64,000 nucleotides of DNA from Peromyscus leucopus. Its lineage: Eukaryota > Chordata > Mammalia > Rodentia > Cricetidae. Below, in pieces: positions 10,323 through 21,385 of the stretch (position 1 is its first letter; each line of letters starts with the position of its first letter). Position numbers and translations under genes: made by a program. Under the pieces are notes generated by a model. The model saw only the letters and a program-made list of their open reading frames with translations. It was not told where the DNA came from and did no database searches. Where the stretch lies: NCBI RefSeq assembly GCF_004664715.2, contig NC_051064.1, positions 109,859,740 through 109,923,739 of the forward strand, written 5' to 3'.

Positions 10323-10597
10323 TTTTTAGACATAAGGGCCTCCCTCACTCTGTAGCTTAGGTTGGCCTGAAACTGTGTCGTCCCAGATGGCCTCATGACA
10401 GGCATCCTGCCTCAGTCTCCAAAGTGCTGGCATTGTTAAGTGTGCTGCAACACCCCTGAGTTTTTGTTTTGTTTTGTTTTGTTTTCTCCTTTTGGAGTCC
10501 CACGACGTGATGCAGGCTGACCTCAAATTTCGGGCAGCCCTTCCGTTTAACCTCTGGAGAACTGAGATTAGAGGTGTGAGCCACCACGTCTGACAAC
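10323..10597 (-). repeat. Two consecutive reversed B1s
   Basis: 10323-10455 is diverged (TAGCTTAGGTTGGCCTGAAA). 10459-10597 starts in a TTTTG-rich tail and ends AGAGGTGTGAGCCACCACG. Confidence 0.8.
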
Positions 10598-11049
10598 TTT
10601 CAGTCTTTCACGCATCACGTGTCTGTGTACATCTAGAACTTTCCAGTGTCGGCTCTGGGAGCTGAGTAGAAAATGGTAACTGTCATCTGTCAGCAAAGAC
10701 TGGGAGTCAGGATAAGCCTGTGGGATTCACACTGCTGTGTAACAAGCAGCCCACACCGCAGCATTTGGTTGATCCTCCTCCTCCTCCGTGTAAGTGCGTA
10801 CGGGACTTGGAGGGGGCTGTGCTGGGCAGGTCTAGCTCAGGGCTCCCTTGTACTGCAAGCAAACAGCAGCCAGGCATGGTCAGCAGGGGCCTTCAGGAGC
10901 CAGGTAATGGCTAAGCACCTTGTCCCTTGACTTAGCCTGGGACTTCTTCCTGTACCTTCTCTGCACTTCCCACAGCGCAGTGGCTTCAGGACAGTCCCTG
11001 CTGACATGACATCTGGCTTCCACCACAGGGAAATCTCAATAACAGAAGC
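10598..11049. other. Unique sequence
   Basis: No gene or clear repeat. Short frames only. Confidence 0.4.
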
Positions 11050-11195
11050 ACCAGCAGCTGGGGCATGGTGGTGCCGGCCTCTAATTCCAGCACAAAGGAA
11101 TCTGAGGCAGGTTGTCCTGGAACTCACAGTGATCCTCCTGCCTCATCCTCCCAAGGGCTGAGATTAAAGGAGGGTACCACACCTGGCTACAAATG
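11050..11195 (+). repeat. Rearranged B1-like element
   Basis: Begins GGGGCATGGTGGTGCCGGCC in plus orientation, then continues with TCCTCCTGCCTCATCCTCCC and GAGATTAAAGGAGGGTACC in minus orientation. This suggests two opposed B1 fragments. Confidence 0.6.
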
Positions 11196-12010
11196 GTCCC
11201 TCCCTCCTGACCCCTGATCTCTCGGCCACCTCATCGCCATCTTTTCATACAACTTTTCTGAGTGTTCATACGTGTGGCTTCCAATGTCTAAATGACTCAG
11301 GCTACATGTGTTTCTAAGACATCACAGTGCAGTGCGGGAAACAAACTAGACTACTCAGAGTAGAGTTACCCCAAAAAGCACATAAGATACTACACGCATG
11401 ACCCCCCCACACACACACACACACATACAGACTCTGCATGTGGCCATTTTCCTGGCTTGGGGAAGCTTGACTACCAGGAAAACATCCATGTTGTTTCAGG
11501 AAGTGCCCCCTCACCTTCTCATGAGGGAAAGGCCCTGTGGGTCAGCTGAGCAGCCCGAGGAACCCGGACTGGGTTCAGTAGCTTGGGAGAACTGCTAAGC
11601 TCTATGGAGAAGATCTCGGATGAAGGGTGGAGATGGGAGGATTCAGTAAGGGGGAGAGGAGGAAGGAGGTGAGGTGTGGAGAGAGGCCCAGCCATTCTAA
11701 TATTCAAGACACCTCGTGTCCCTCCCAAGTGTCCTGAAATCCTGAAAAAATAAAAGAGGGGGACCCACTTGCTCAGCCCTTCAAGCCAAACTGACCTTTC
11801 CCGGCCAAGTGTCCTCAGTGGCCGAGTGGTCAAACTCTGCCAAGCTGCCTGCACTTACCAGTGACCCAAGAAACACAGCGATGTGCCAGCACTCCATACC
11901 GGCCATTGTAGCCAAATCCCAACTCCGGGGGGGGGGTGCTGTGCACTCTCAGGGAGTGCCAGTGGCTCTGGAGAAAGCAACCTGAAGATATTTAGGAAAA
12001 CCACTGAGCA
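11196..12010. other. Unique sequence with short (CA)n
   Basis: A C7(AC)n stretch lies at about 11402-11425 and a G9 run near 11929. No gene seen. Confidence 0.45.
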
Positions 12011-12012
12011 GG

Positions 12013-12268
12013 GGCCATGACCACGGTGGCTCAGCAGGAAAAAGTGCTAATTGCCCAAGTCCGAAGACCTAAGTTAGATCCCAGGAATCCACATCAAAAG
12101 CAGGATGTCAGGCGGCTAGAGAGACTGCTCAGGGGTTCAGGGGTTCGGAGACTGGCTGCTCTTCCAGAGGACCCAGGTTCAATTCCTAGCACCCACATGG
12201 CAGCTCTCAACTGTCTGTTCAAGAGCCAACACCCTCACACAGACATACACACAGGCAAAAAACCACCA
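12013..12268 (+). repeat. B3-like fragment followed by B2
   Basis: 12013-12107 keeps GTGGCTCAGCAGGAAAAAGT and GATCCCAGGAATCCACA. 12111-12268 is a B2 with CTAGAGAGACTGCTCAGG and CCAGAGGACCCAGGTTCAAT. Confidence 0.8.
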
Positions 12269-12874
12269 ATTCCAACCTTACATAGCAAGACAGAAGACAT
12301 AGTTCAGGAGCTCATCTCAAGAGTCAGCTCACCCAGGGGGCCTTATAGCACAGGGCAGCAGAAACAAGAAAGAGAGCCCTGCCTTGACACAGTGGAAAGC
12401 GAGAACAGACTCTCCAATGTCGTCCCCTGAGCTCCATGTGTGTATCATGTCATGTGTGCATGTGTATGTGCATACACACTAACTGAGCAGATATAGGAAC
12501 TCCCAGGACATTCCCTACAGGACCTCAGGGGACATGGACCAGGCAGAAGGTGGAGAGCACCAGCAGCGGGATGGGTGAGGAGAGCTCACAGTCCAAGACC
12601 TCGACATTCACTCTGAGCTTCGGAGAGGACTCATCAAGCAGAGGGTGTAAATAAAGAGGCTGCAGAAGACCTGCAGCACCCAAGCACCAGTCCCCAAGTT
12701 CCCAGAATATGTACATCTTTAAGAGCACAAGCAGAACTCAGTGGAGCAGAGGCTTCTGGGAATGAGGAGCCTGGAAGAGGAGACTCTGGAGGGAAGCAAA
12801 GGACAGAAACAAGACCCAGTATCCATGAGGTATTTCCTGTGAGCTGGACCTGTGTTTGGAGCCTCTGGCCTGCT
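12269..12874. other. Unique sequence
   Basis: Purine-biased single-copy-looking DNA without a recognised gene. Confidence 0.4.
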
Positions 12875-12998
12875 CCGTGTAGAGCTGGCTGTCCTGGAAC
12901 TCACTCTGTAGACCAGACTGGCTTAGAACTCACAGCGATCCACCTGCCCCTGCCTCCTGAGTGCTGGGACTAAAGTCATGCATCACCATGCCTGGCTC
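12875..12998 (-). repeat. B1 SINE, reverse
   Basis: GGCTGTCCTGGAACTCACTC, CTCCTGAGTGCTGGGACTAA and CACCATGCCTGGCT in reversed B1 order. Confidence 0.9.
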
Positions 12999-13965
12999 CC
13001 TTCTTGCTTCTAAACATGCACCGCCTCAGATTAAGTTCTGGCTTTCACTGCCCTGGACCCTCTCACTACCCACAATGCCTTCTTTCTGCAGAATGGGACC
13101 CCTTCCCCTAGGCAGACCCCCTTCTCTCCAGGAGCCTCCAGGGGGGACCTCCAGATGGCACAGGGAACCAGAGTGAGGGGACCAACCAAGACTTAGGGAC
13201 AGGCCACATGGTTCAAGTTTGGGTTCTGACTTTCATCAGTTATACTTTTCTCTTGTAATTCAAAAAATAACAAAAAATTCCTGTAGATTTTTTTCAAACA
13301 TAAGAACTCATAAATGTAGGGATTATTTTCTCTTTATTTTAATGAAAGGGTTTTAAACTCTTTTAGAATTAGGACTAACGGTTTTGGCTCAGAACCGAGG
13401 GCTAGCTTAGCATGCGCAAGGCTGTGGGTTCAGTTCCAGCACTGGGGGAGTGACTGTAATTTGCAGGTACAGATCTTAACTTCAGCAGGTGAAATGAGTT
13501 CCGGCCAACATCTTGGCCATTTTGCCAGACCTTTCCCTATCTGAATAGTTGCCCCATCTGCCCAATGGGATAATGTCAACCTTCCAAAGAGAAAACTAAC
13601 ACGAGACAAAAGCCACAGAGGGTTAATAAGTCATATTAACAAGCAGCTTAGAGAGTTTTCAACACAAACTTAACTGAAGGTGTATGAGCTGCAAGAGACC
13701 CAAAGGCTGAGTGAGAGGTGGGGCTGCCAGTGTGAACTGTGACACCATGCAGGGATGGTGACCATGGTCAAAAGGAGCAAAGGGGACTTTAGGACAAAGG
13801 AGAAAACAAGCCTGACTTTGGAGATGAACATGGCTTCCTGGAGGGAAGCTTGAGTGGCAGCTTGTAAAATCCAACAGTGAGTAAAGACAGGGCAGCAGAC
13901 GGCTAAGTGTGGTTGTGTGGGGGCACACTCGGAGTTCACCCTGAGGAAACTGGGGGGGGGGGGGA
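12999..13965. other. Unique sequence with an ID fragment
   Basis: AT-rich at 13240-13370. An ID-like SINE fragment lies at about 13374-13450 (GGGCTAGCTTAGCATGCGCA, then GGTTCAGTTCCAGCACTGGG). A G13 run lies at 13952-13964. No gene seen. Confidence 0.5.
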
Positions 13966-14236
13966 GTAGAGGCGCACACCTGCAATCCTAGCACTCAGGA
14001 AACGGAGGAAATTGACCTTCCATGAGTCTACATAGAAAGTTGCAGGAAAGCTCCGTGAGACTCTGCCTCATCAAGAAAAAGAAAAAGAAAATAGCTAAGC
14101 TGGGCATGGTGGTGGTGCATGCCTTTAATCCCAGCACTCAGGAGGCAGAGGCAGGCAGATGTGTGAGTTCAAGGCCAGCCTGGTCTACAGAGCGAGTTCC
14201 AGGACAGCCAGGGCTACACAGAGAAACCTTGTTTCA
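13966..14236 (+). repeat. Old B1 followed by younger B1
   Basis: 13966-14090 is diverged (GCACACCTGCAATCCTAGCA). 14096-14236 is a good B1 (GCATGCCTTTAATCCCAGCA to GAGAAACCTTGTTTC). Confidence 0.85.
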
Positions 14237-15093
14237 AGAAACCAAAACAAATTATCAATTTGTGTTTTATACCCACGCCCTTCTGTGGGTTCATTGCCAA
14301 CACAGCTACTATGGAAGCCATGACTCCCGACTGAGGTGGCCTTGCTCCAGTCATGACCACTGCAGGCAGCTGGCACCAGCTCTGGAAGAGATTACTCCAA
14401 ACAAGTACCCTACTCAGCCAGTAGCTGTCACTCAAGAGGCCTGAGAGCCTTGTTATGCCAGGCTGTGGTTACAGAATTACAGTCACAGGTGGGCCGGCCA
14501 CGTCCCTTCTCTAGACGCATAAGCAAGCCATTTTCTCCACTGTGTTAGACCAGTCCCGAAGGCAGGCTTCTCTTCTGTGTGTTATCCCTTGATGGTCTAT
14601 CAAGCTCTACTAAGAGGCTTCTTTTTAGAAGAGTCTTCTATTGTCTGTGGTCTGTTGTCCATGTGGAGTAGGCTGAGCTGGCCACACCAAGAACTGAAGA
14701 AGCTCCTTGGCTTTTAGCCCCAGACATGTCCAGCACAGGGAGAAAGGAACTGGAGAGTTCCAGAGGGTGGCCAGAGCAGAAACTGTGGAGAGCAGGCTGC
14801 AGAGGTGAGAGGCTGCTGAGAGCCGAAGGTAAGTGCTACAAGCCTTGGTCCTGCTAGAGTTTTGGAAAGCCCGAGTCCCAACTCCCAAAGCAAGGGAGCT
14901 GTAACTCTAGCTTGTGTGTGCTGGGCTGCTGGCACATAAAGCCTAGAACAGGAAGCCTGAGACCTGAGCACCACTGTTACGGTCTCCAGCTTTGAAAGCC
15001 TGGAACAATAAGCATCTAGTTCTCAGCGCCTAGAATCCTAAGCCCTGGTCTTTGAAAGCCCAGGGTTGGCTCTGATTTGAGTATATAGATAGA

Positions 15094-15094
<1 letters not shown>
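14237..15094. other. Unique sequence
   Basis: No repeat or gene recognised. Short phrases such as GCCTGGAACAATAAGC and GCCTAGAATCCTAAGC at 14940-15060 hint at a decayed short tandem duplication. Confidence 0.4.

Positions 15095-15147
<53 letters not shown>
15095..15147. repeat. (TG)n microsatellite
   Basis: About 26 TG units, then a G-rich end. Confidence 0.97.
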
Positions 15148-15149
<2 letters not shown>

Positions 15150-15805
15150 GGGGGGGCAGAATCTGAACCTATAAGTAGAGTTTTGAGCCTTCGGATGTTA
15201 AAAGCATGGAGCCCTAATTCTCTAGTTCCCAGGACTTAGCAGATGTGCTCAACCTGTAGCCCAGAACTTGATGCATCTCAGAATAGCTATGGATCACGCT
15301 CAACACATTTGTGGATGACAGTGTCATACTATGATAGCAAAAGACTTGGACACCCTTGGCTGAGCTCTAACGTCTGGACTCTCAAGAGCCCCGGCTGCCA
15401 ACACAGCCGTCAACATTGCCATCTGAAGGGAAAAAAACCCTCAGGCTAGACTTCATGCTACACACCTGTAATGCCCCCAAAAAGGCAGATGCAGGAGGAT
15501 CACCCTAAGTTTGAGGCCAGCCTGATCTACCTAGCAAGCTCCAATACAGACAGAACTCCTGAGGGAGAATAAAACCTCCTTTCAAAAAGGAGGGGGGACA
15601 CCCTCAACCAATCATTTGTGATCCACAGTCCACCTCAATCTGTCTCTCTCTCAACAGCTTTATCTCTCTCCTTATATTTCAGCTAGTCTCATTTCCTAAT
15701 TCCCCTTCACTTCACCAAGTATATTTTCTCCCTCAGACCTCAGCACACTACATCCTTGAGGAAGCCTTTTCTGACTCAGTCTAGGTAAGGATCCTGAGGG
15801 TCCTT
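15148..15805. other. Unique sequence with a decayed B1
   Basis: 15443-15580 is a B1-like remnant (GCTACACACCTGTAATGCCC, then GAGGCCAGCCTGATCTACC). The remainder has no recognised feature. Confidence 0.5.
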
Positions 15806-16034
15806 AAGAATCCATTCTGGCCGGGCGGTGGTGGCGCACGCCTTTAATCCCAGCACTCGGGAGGCAGAGGCAGGCGGATCTTTGTGAGTTCGAGGCCAGC
15901 CTGGGCTACCAAGTGAGTTCCAGGAAAGGAGCAAAGCTACACAGAGAAACCCTGTCTCAAAAAACCAAAAAAAAAAAAAAAAAAAAGAAAAAAGAAAAGA
16001 AAAAAAGAAAAAAAAAAAAGAAGAATCCATTCTG
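15806..16034 (+). repeat. Young B1 SINE with target duplication
   Basis: B1 body at 15820-15968 of the variant with CTACCAAGTGAGTTCCAGGA, followed by an impure A/G tail. The 14-bp duplication AAGAATCCATTCTG is perfect at 15806-15819 and 16021-16034. Confidence 0.97.
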
Positions 16035-16294
16035 ACACTGGGTGTAGTGAACGCCTTTAATCCCAGCACTAGGAGGCAGAGGCAGGTGGATCTCTGAGTT
16101 CAAGGCCAACCTGGTCTACAAAGTGATTTCCAAGACAACCAGGGTTACACAGAGAAACCCTGTCTCAAAAAAACCAAAACCGGAAAAAAACCAAAACAAG
16201 CATTTTGCCTGGTGTTCTGATCCACAACTTTAAGCCCAGCACCTGGTAGACAGAGACACACAGATCTGAGTTCAAGACCAGACTGATCTATATG

Positions 16295-16335
<41 letters not shown>
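16035..16335 (+). repeat. B1, B1 fragment and (TG)n
   Basis: 16035-16180 is a B1 (GAACGCCTTTAATCCCAGCA to GAGAAACCCTGTCTC). 16205-16295 is a truncated B1. (TG)n occupies 16296-16334. Confidence 0.88.
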
Positions 16336-16336
<1 letters not shown>

Positions 16337-17519
16337 CATATATATCAAGATTTAAACCAGCCAGGCCTATAATGAGATACTGCCAATAAAAGAATAGACC
16401 GTTCATTCTATGAGCAGCTATGCTTTGCCATGCTGGCTATCCCTTCCAGCAACCCGTGACTCTGCAGGGAAGGGCTGGAAGTGCTCTTAGGTATCACCAA
16501 GGTCTGGGCACCCACCAGAGCCGAGCCAACAGTACAGTCTTGAGAATACAATACATGTGTCAGAGAGTAACCCAAGAAGCTGGAGAGAAGGGGTGATCTT
16601 GAGGGTAACTGAAGACTGGGCAGGGTATGTGGGAAGGCACAGAGAAACCAGTTCAGAGCCCCAAGGAGACCAGCATGGGTAGGTGGCTGAGAGGATGGAG
16701 AGAAGAGAAATGTAGAGAGCTACTTTAAGGGGAGAAAGAAAAGCCCCCGACTTTTGGTGCCGGTTTGTTCCTAAGCAGGAGAGCAGAGAGAAGAGTCAAG
16801 TTGACTCCAGGCAGCTTCCCTGTCTCCAGGATAAGAGGGAGGCAGCTCGCAGGCAGCTCTGGACACCAGTTACCTTGGACACAAATAACCCTCAGGGACC
16901 CTGGCCCCGTCAGCGCGAGCTGCAGCCTCTTGACAGCAGCCTCGGCAGCAGCCAGTGCACCCCCCTCCCTTCCCCAGGGGCTGACTTGACGCTCTGCTGG
17001 CTCTGAGCCCACAACTCCCTCCCTCCCTCAGCCAGTTCTGCGCCAGCCAGGAGGGGAGGGAAAGGGAGGGGCGGGCACGGAGCCCTGCAGGGAAGAAGCA
17101 AAGGCTGTTAGAGAGGAAGCCAGTCCTGAGGACCCCAACCAAGGAGCAAAAGAGCGTAAGAGAGGGTGTGGCCGACAAAAGAGGAGGAGCCTACCTGTGT
17201 CACCTAGGGGTGTAGGAGGGAGATGCCTTCTTTATAATCCCAAGCCCCCCTCCCATTTTGCAGACGTGGACATTGAGACCTAGAACCTAATGTTTTGCAA
17301 GTGCACACCTTTCTGTGGGCCCCCTCACCCCATCCAGGCGCAGCCAATTTCCACCCACCCTGGTCTGGCTAGATGTATGTAGCTCAGGTCTGCAAAGGTC
17401 CGCAAACCTAGGTTCCCATCTGCAAGATACAGGGATAAACCACAAAAGAGGGACTTCAATTCTCCGCTGATTGAACAAGTGAAATTTCCCTTGAGTACTC
17501 ACTTGTAAAATGAGAATTG
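16336..17519. other. Unique sequence, GC-richer at 16850-17110
   Basis: About 1.2 kb with no recognised repeats. Overlapping frames on both strands near 16725-17178 compete and have no domain, so I do not call a gene. Confidence 0.45.
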
Positions 17520-17650
17520 ATGAGCTGGGCGGTGGGTGGCACTCGCCTTTAATCCCAGCACTCGAGAAGCAGAGGCAGGAGGATCTCTTGTGAGTTCGAG
17601 GCTAGCCTGGGCTATAGCCAGGGCAACAGAGAGAAAGCCTGTCTTGAAAA
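17520..17650 (+). repeat. B1 SINE
   Basis: CTCGCCTTTAATCCCAGCAC start, GTGAGTTCGAGGCTAGCCTG middle, and a GAGAAAGCCTGTCTTGAAAA end. Confidence 0.92.
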
Positions 17651-18110
17651 AACTAAGGGGTTGGGGGGAAGACTTGAGGCCTCTAGGGAGAAGCCATCCT
17701 CAAGGATGGTCTCAACAACACCGGACATGAGTGAAAACGGAACTGACAAGCCCACGAGTGAAGGATCCCCTCTCTAGAGGGTCAGTTTCAGTAACCACGG
17801 GACCGAAAGACCTGACTGGGGAAGCTTGAAGGTCCAGCATCCTCTAGAAAGGCTGTAGGATGCGCCTAACTTTCCACCCAAGTTTCAAACTCTAGAGCAG
17901 AACCATAAACCCTCCTACCCCATCCTCCAGTCCTTAGAACTGTCACTTGGAGGCCGTCCTCCAGCTGGTCACCAGCCTGCCAGAAGCCACCGTAGTCCCA
18001 GCCCGGGGCTCCTTAGGCCTCTAACACCACCCTAGGGCAGACGCCCTGGTCCCAGGTACTAGATCCCCACCCTCCACGTCCTCTCCGCCCCTCATGCACG
18101 CCCCCAGAGG
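17651..18110. other. Unique sequence flanking a CpG island
   Basis: No repeats. GC content rises towards the right. Confidence 0.45.
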
Positions 18111-18124
18111 CCTCTAGGGGGCAC
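18111..18124 (+). promoter_or_regulatory. CTCF-like motif at the CpG-island edge
   Basis: CCTCTAGGGGGCAC agrees well with the vertebrate CTCF core (CC..YAGRKGGCR). Orientation is opposite to the site at 8575-8588. Occupancy is inferred. Confidence 0.6.
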
Positions 18125-19256
18125 TGTTGCCCCGAACTTGGCGGGCCGCCGCCGCTTCCCCCGCCCTGGCCAGAGCCCGGGGGACGCTAGGGTTCTGGGA
18201 ATACTAGATGCCCCCGGCACACGCCGCCCCCCGCCGCCGGCCCAGCCCCGGGGCTCCCGCGCTGCGCAGCCCGCTCGGTGCGGACTTGCTGCTGGCTCCC
18301 ACCCCTCCCCGCAGAAGGCATTTCGCGGGAAAAGGCTGGCTTTGCCTTTTTCTTTTTCTTTTTTTCACTTCAAAGATTGGGGCAGATACTGGGTTCAGGC
18401 TGTACACACCGACCTATTCGCCTGTGCTCAGAGAGGAGGGGGGAATTAAAGAGGCGAGGGGGCTTGTTCTGCCCAAGAACATGTCAACTGCTTCCCCGTC
18501 GCCCCTTTATCTTCTGCCACCCCTCCCCGCGTCCTACAGGCATCCATCCCGCACCTCCTCTCCCAGAGCATCGCCAGGGAGCCCTAACTCCAGAAGGACG
18601 TGCCCTGGGGCTGCTGCGTCCGAGGGTCCTGGCCCCACAGCTAGGCTCTCATGTGCAGCTGGTCAGGCTTGGGTCCGGGACGCGAACCTTCCTTCGGGGT
18701 GCGTTTCGGGGGGACGACTCCCGCTGCGAATGCCCCCCATCGCCCGGCTCTGAGCCGTGAAGTCAGGCTGCAGCGATGCTGGGGGGGGGGGGATTGGGGG
18801 GAGAACAGAGGGAAAGCCCCATTCGAGTTCCGGCCCACGGTTTAATGGGAGGCTGGGGGATGTAAAAGCCCCGAACCCACAAAGCAAGACTTTTTAAAAA
18901 TTCTAATTGAAACCATCTCGAAGTAAGGGCCGTCAGGAGCGGGCCAGCTCCCCGCCCCCGACCGCCCCCGCCCCCCGCGACCCCGTCCCATCCCATCCCC
19001 TCCCCTGCTCCCCGAGTCCGATGAAGTCATGATAACTAGACTGCAAAAAGAAAAAAAAAAGTGGGGGGTGGTCTGGGGGGGGGCACGGGGGTCCCCGGCT
19101 GGGGCCCCGCACGGACACAGTTTGGATACTATGGTTACGCGATCCGACCCAAACAGCGAAGACGGACAACAATAGCGGCCGCCAGAGGAGGAAATTCCTT
19201 CCGGGGTGGACGGCGCGGGGGAGGGGCGCCTGGCTGGAACGCCGAGGCGGCGGCTC

Positions 19257-19266
19257 GGCCAATCAG
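19257..19266 (+). promoter_or_regulatory. CCAAT box
   Basis: GGCCAATCAG is the canonical NF-Y site with matching flanks, inside the CpG island. Confidence 0.6.
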
Positions 19267-19630
19267 CGCACGGCCGCCGGCGGTTTCAAGGTGCCCCGCG
19301 CCGCCCGCCCCCCCCCAGCCCTCCTTCCCCCCCCCCCCCCCCGCGCTCCGCTCGGGCGCTGGAATTGCTGAGACGTTTCCCTGCACGCGCCCGGGTAACA
19401 CTGCGGGGGCTGCTGCCCAGGCCGACACCCCCAGCGCTCCCCGCTCCCCTCCCCAAGCCCACCACCGGGGCCCGACTGAGCGTTCCACTGCACGAGTTGC
19501 TTGCACTCGAAGGAGGTGTGGGGGGAAAAATCCCTGCCAGTCACCCCTTTCTTTGGGGTTGGTTCCTGCACAAGCCTGTTTTCTATTTTAAAGCATGTCT
19601 CAAGAAAAAGAGAGAGAGAGCGCGAGAGAA

Positions 19631-19632
<2 letters not shown>

Positions 19633-19724
<92 letters not shown>
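19633..19724. repeat. (GA)n tract, about 92 bp
   Basis: About 46 uninterrupted GA units starting about 110 bp downstream of the CpG island. No SINE precedes it, unlike many other purine tracts here. Confidence 0.98.
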
Positions 19725-19728
<4 letters not shown>

Positions 19729-20289
19729 TCCACCCCGGACTCACCAAGCCTGGGAGGACCTGGCCCCTGCCTCCCTGATCTCAAGGGGTTGTTATGTAAT
19801 AAGTTGGGTTATTGATGTTGAAGGTCTTGCCCGGGCATCAGGGAAGCAGGAGGCCAAGGGCAAAGCTGCCGAGTAGAACCCCACCATCACCATCGAATTA
19901 AAATCATCCACCTAGTAATAGACAACCCAAGGGCTCCCCTCACCTGGCACCTGTATTTTTATGTGATAACTAGTGAGGTGACTGCCTGCGTGTCTCCCAC
20001 CATCATCTCCCAGGCAGTCTGGAGTCGGTGCCCCAGGTCATCTTTCTGCCAGCCCCCGCCCCCCAACATGCTATACTCAGCTCTGTGGGCATTAGGTCCT
20101 CATTGGTCCCTTTTCTTTTTTAAGCTCCTGACCAGGCTTTTGCTTTCTGATGCCTCCTGGGCACAGAACACCACTTCCCCAAGAGCACATGCTTTTTTAT
20201 TCATTGCATGCATAGAGATTTGCTTCTCTGGAAGGATCCAACAACGTTCAAAAACTCTCTCCCCCTCTCTCCATAGATAATGGGGATAG
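19725..20289. other. Unique sequence
   Basis: No repeat or gene recognised. Confidence 0.4.
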
Positions 20290-20420
20290 CCCTAATTCTC
20301 CAGTTCCCCGTGCGTCTTTTTATAAATAAATAATGAGATTTTTATTAATTATGCACGTATGGTATCTGCACGCAGAGTGCCATGTCTCTTGATGCTTAAT
20401 AATAATAATAATAATACGAG
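20290..20420. promoter_or_regulatory. AT-rich unique block, candidate conserved noncoding element
   Basis: Contains TTTTATAAATAAATAATGAG and TTATTAATTATGCACG, with CDX/HOX-like and TAATTA homeodomain cores, then an (AAT)n run at 20397-20416. It is not SINE-derived. Conservation is inferred and untested. Confidence 0.35.
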
Positions 20421-21039
20421 AAAGAGAAACACTCCACACTGTGGCTGGGTGTGTTTTCCCCCTGCAAGCAAACAAAAACTTCAAGGGGCCATATGTCCTA
20501 GAAGCGGGGAGAGGAAAAGAGAAGTTGGGGAGTGCCAGGGACATGGAGGGATTAGAGGGGCTTCCTTGCAGGTTTCCAGGGCGGGCAGCTGAAGGCAGAT
20601 TTCAAGTTGCCTGCTTCTCTTTCTGTAATTGAACTGCAGGTCTGAATATTCACCAAGGTTCTCTGGGGCATCTGTGTGCTAGGCAGGCGGGATGGGCAGC
20701 TGTTGCTATAAACAGGAAACCAGCAAGCAGGGAGTTGGTGGGAGCCCAGTCCCGTCTCAGTTCGTGCCCCTCCTCAGAGCCCCGACCCTGAGCTCTCAAA
20801 ACACACTTAGCTCCTGCAGTCTTGAGCATCCATGTTCCTGAGATTGGCACAAAATGAGGACTGAACAAACTTTGCACACTGAAGTCACGGAGTGTGGAGC
20901 CTGCTGGTAAGAAGGGGCGGGGCCTAGGTCTTAGGTACCAAGCATGGGAGGTACAGGAACTGGATCTACTCAGACAATGGGCTTGGGGGGTTGCCTGAAG
21001 TTATCTGGTCAGGGAAGTGACAGAGCAGAGCTGAATGTT
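20421..21039. other. Unique sequence with possible MIR
   Basis: A GC box GGGGCGGGGCC lies near 20915. 20975-21035 has a MIR-like GGGTTGCCTGAAGTTATCTG with CAGAGCAGAGCTGAA. No gene seen. Confidence 0.4.
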
Positions 21040-21255
21040 AAAAGACTGAGACCTGGGACTGGAGACATGCCTCAGCGGTTAAGAGGTTAAGAGCACTGGC
21101 TGCTCTTCCAGAGGACCCCGGGTTCAATTCCCAGCACCCACATGGCAGCTCACAACGGTCTGTAACTCCAGTTCCCAGGGGATCTGACACCTTCACACCA
21201 ATGCACATAAAATAAATTTAAATAAATTATTAAAAAAAAAAAAAAGACTGAGACC
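21040..21255 (+). repeat. Young B2 SINE with target duplication
   Basis: B2 body starts at 21054 (TGGGACTGGAGACATGCCTC) with CCAGAGGACCCCGGGTTCAA and ends in an A tail. The 14-bp duplication AAAAGACTGAGACC is perfect at 21040-21053 and 21242-21255. Confidence 0.97.
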
Positions 21256-21385
21256 AAATAGAAGATTAGAGTCAGTGTGGCCAAGGAGCCATGGACGCAA
21301 AGGAGAGGTACCACAGACTGTTGTCTACCTCTGAGATTATCTAGTGACTGAGACCAGATAAGCTTCTAGTTCTGAGTCTTTGGTG
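21256..21385. other. Unique spacer
   Basis: No feature recognised. Confidence 0.35.

Larger units (their letters stand above)
18080..19520. promoter_or_regulatory. CpG island, candidate promoter
   Basis: This is the densest CpG block in the window and is free of SINEs. It includes a NotI-type GCGGCCGC at about 19175, a canonical CCAAT box (19257-19266) and C runs at 19308-19317 and 19327-19342. AT-rich islands with CTAATTGAAACCATC (about 18903) and GAAGTCATGATAAC (about 19023) sit within it. Open frames of up to 190 aa are proline/arginine-rich, overlap on both strands and run into the (GA)n tract, so I do not treat them as coding. A transcription start cannot be placed by eye. The gene is unidentified. 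Confidence 0.7.

Noticed and set aside
15776..16069. Frames containing FETGFLCVAL / SWNSLGSPGWPRTH-type peptides (also near 1382, 25340, 43407)
   Set aside because: These are the conserved reading frames of reversed B1 elements, not genes.
18208..18760. 181- and 160-codon frames in the CpG island
   Set aside because: Proline/arginine/serine-rich in overlapping frames, with equally long frames on the other strand. High GC with few stop codons explains them.
19206..19778. 190-codon frame and 173-codon opposite-strand frame
   Set aside because: Both run into the (GA)n tract and have no domain. Compositional artefact.
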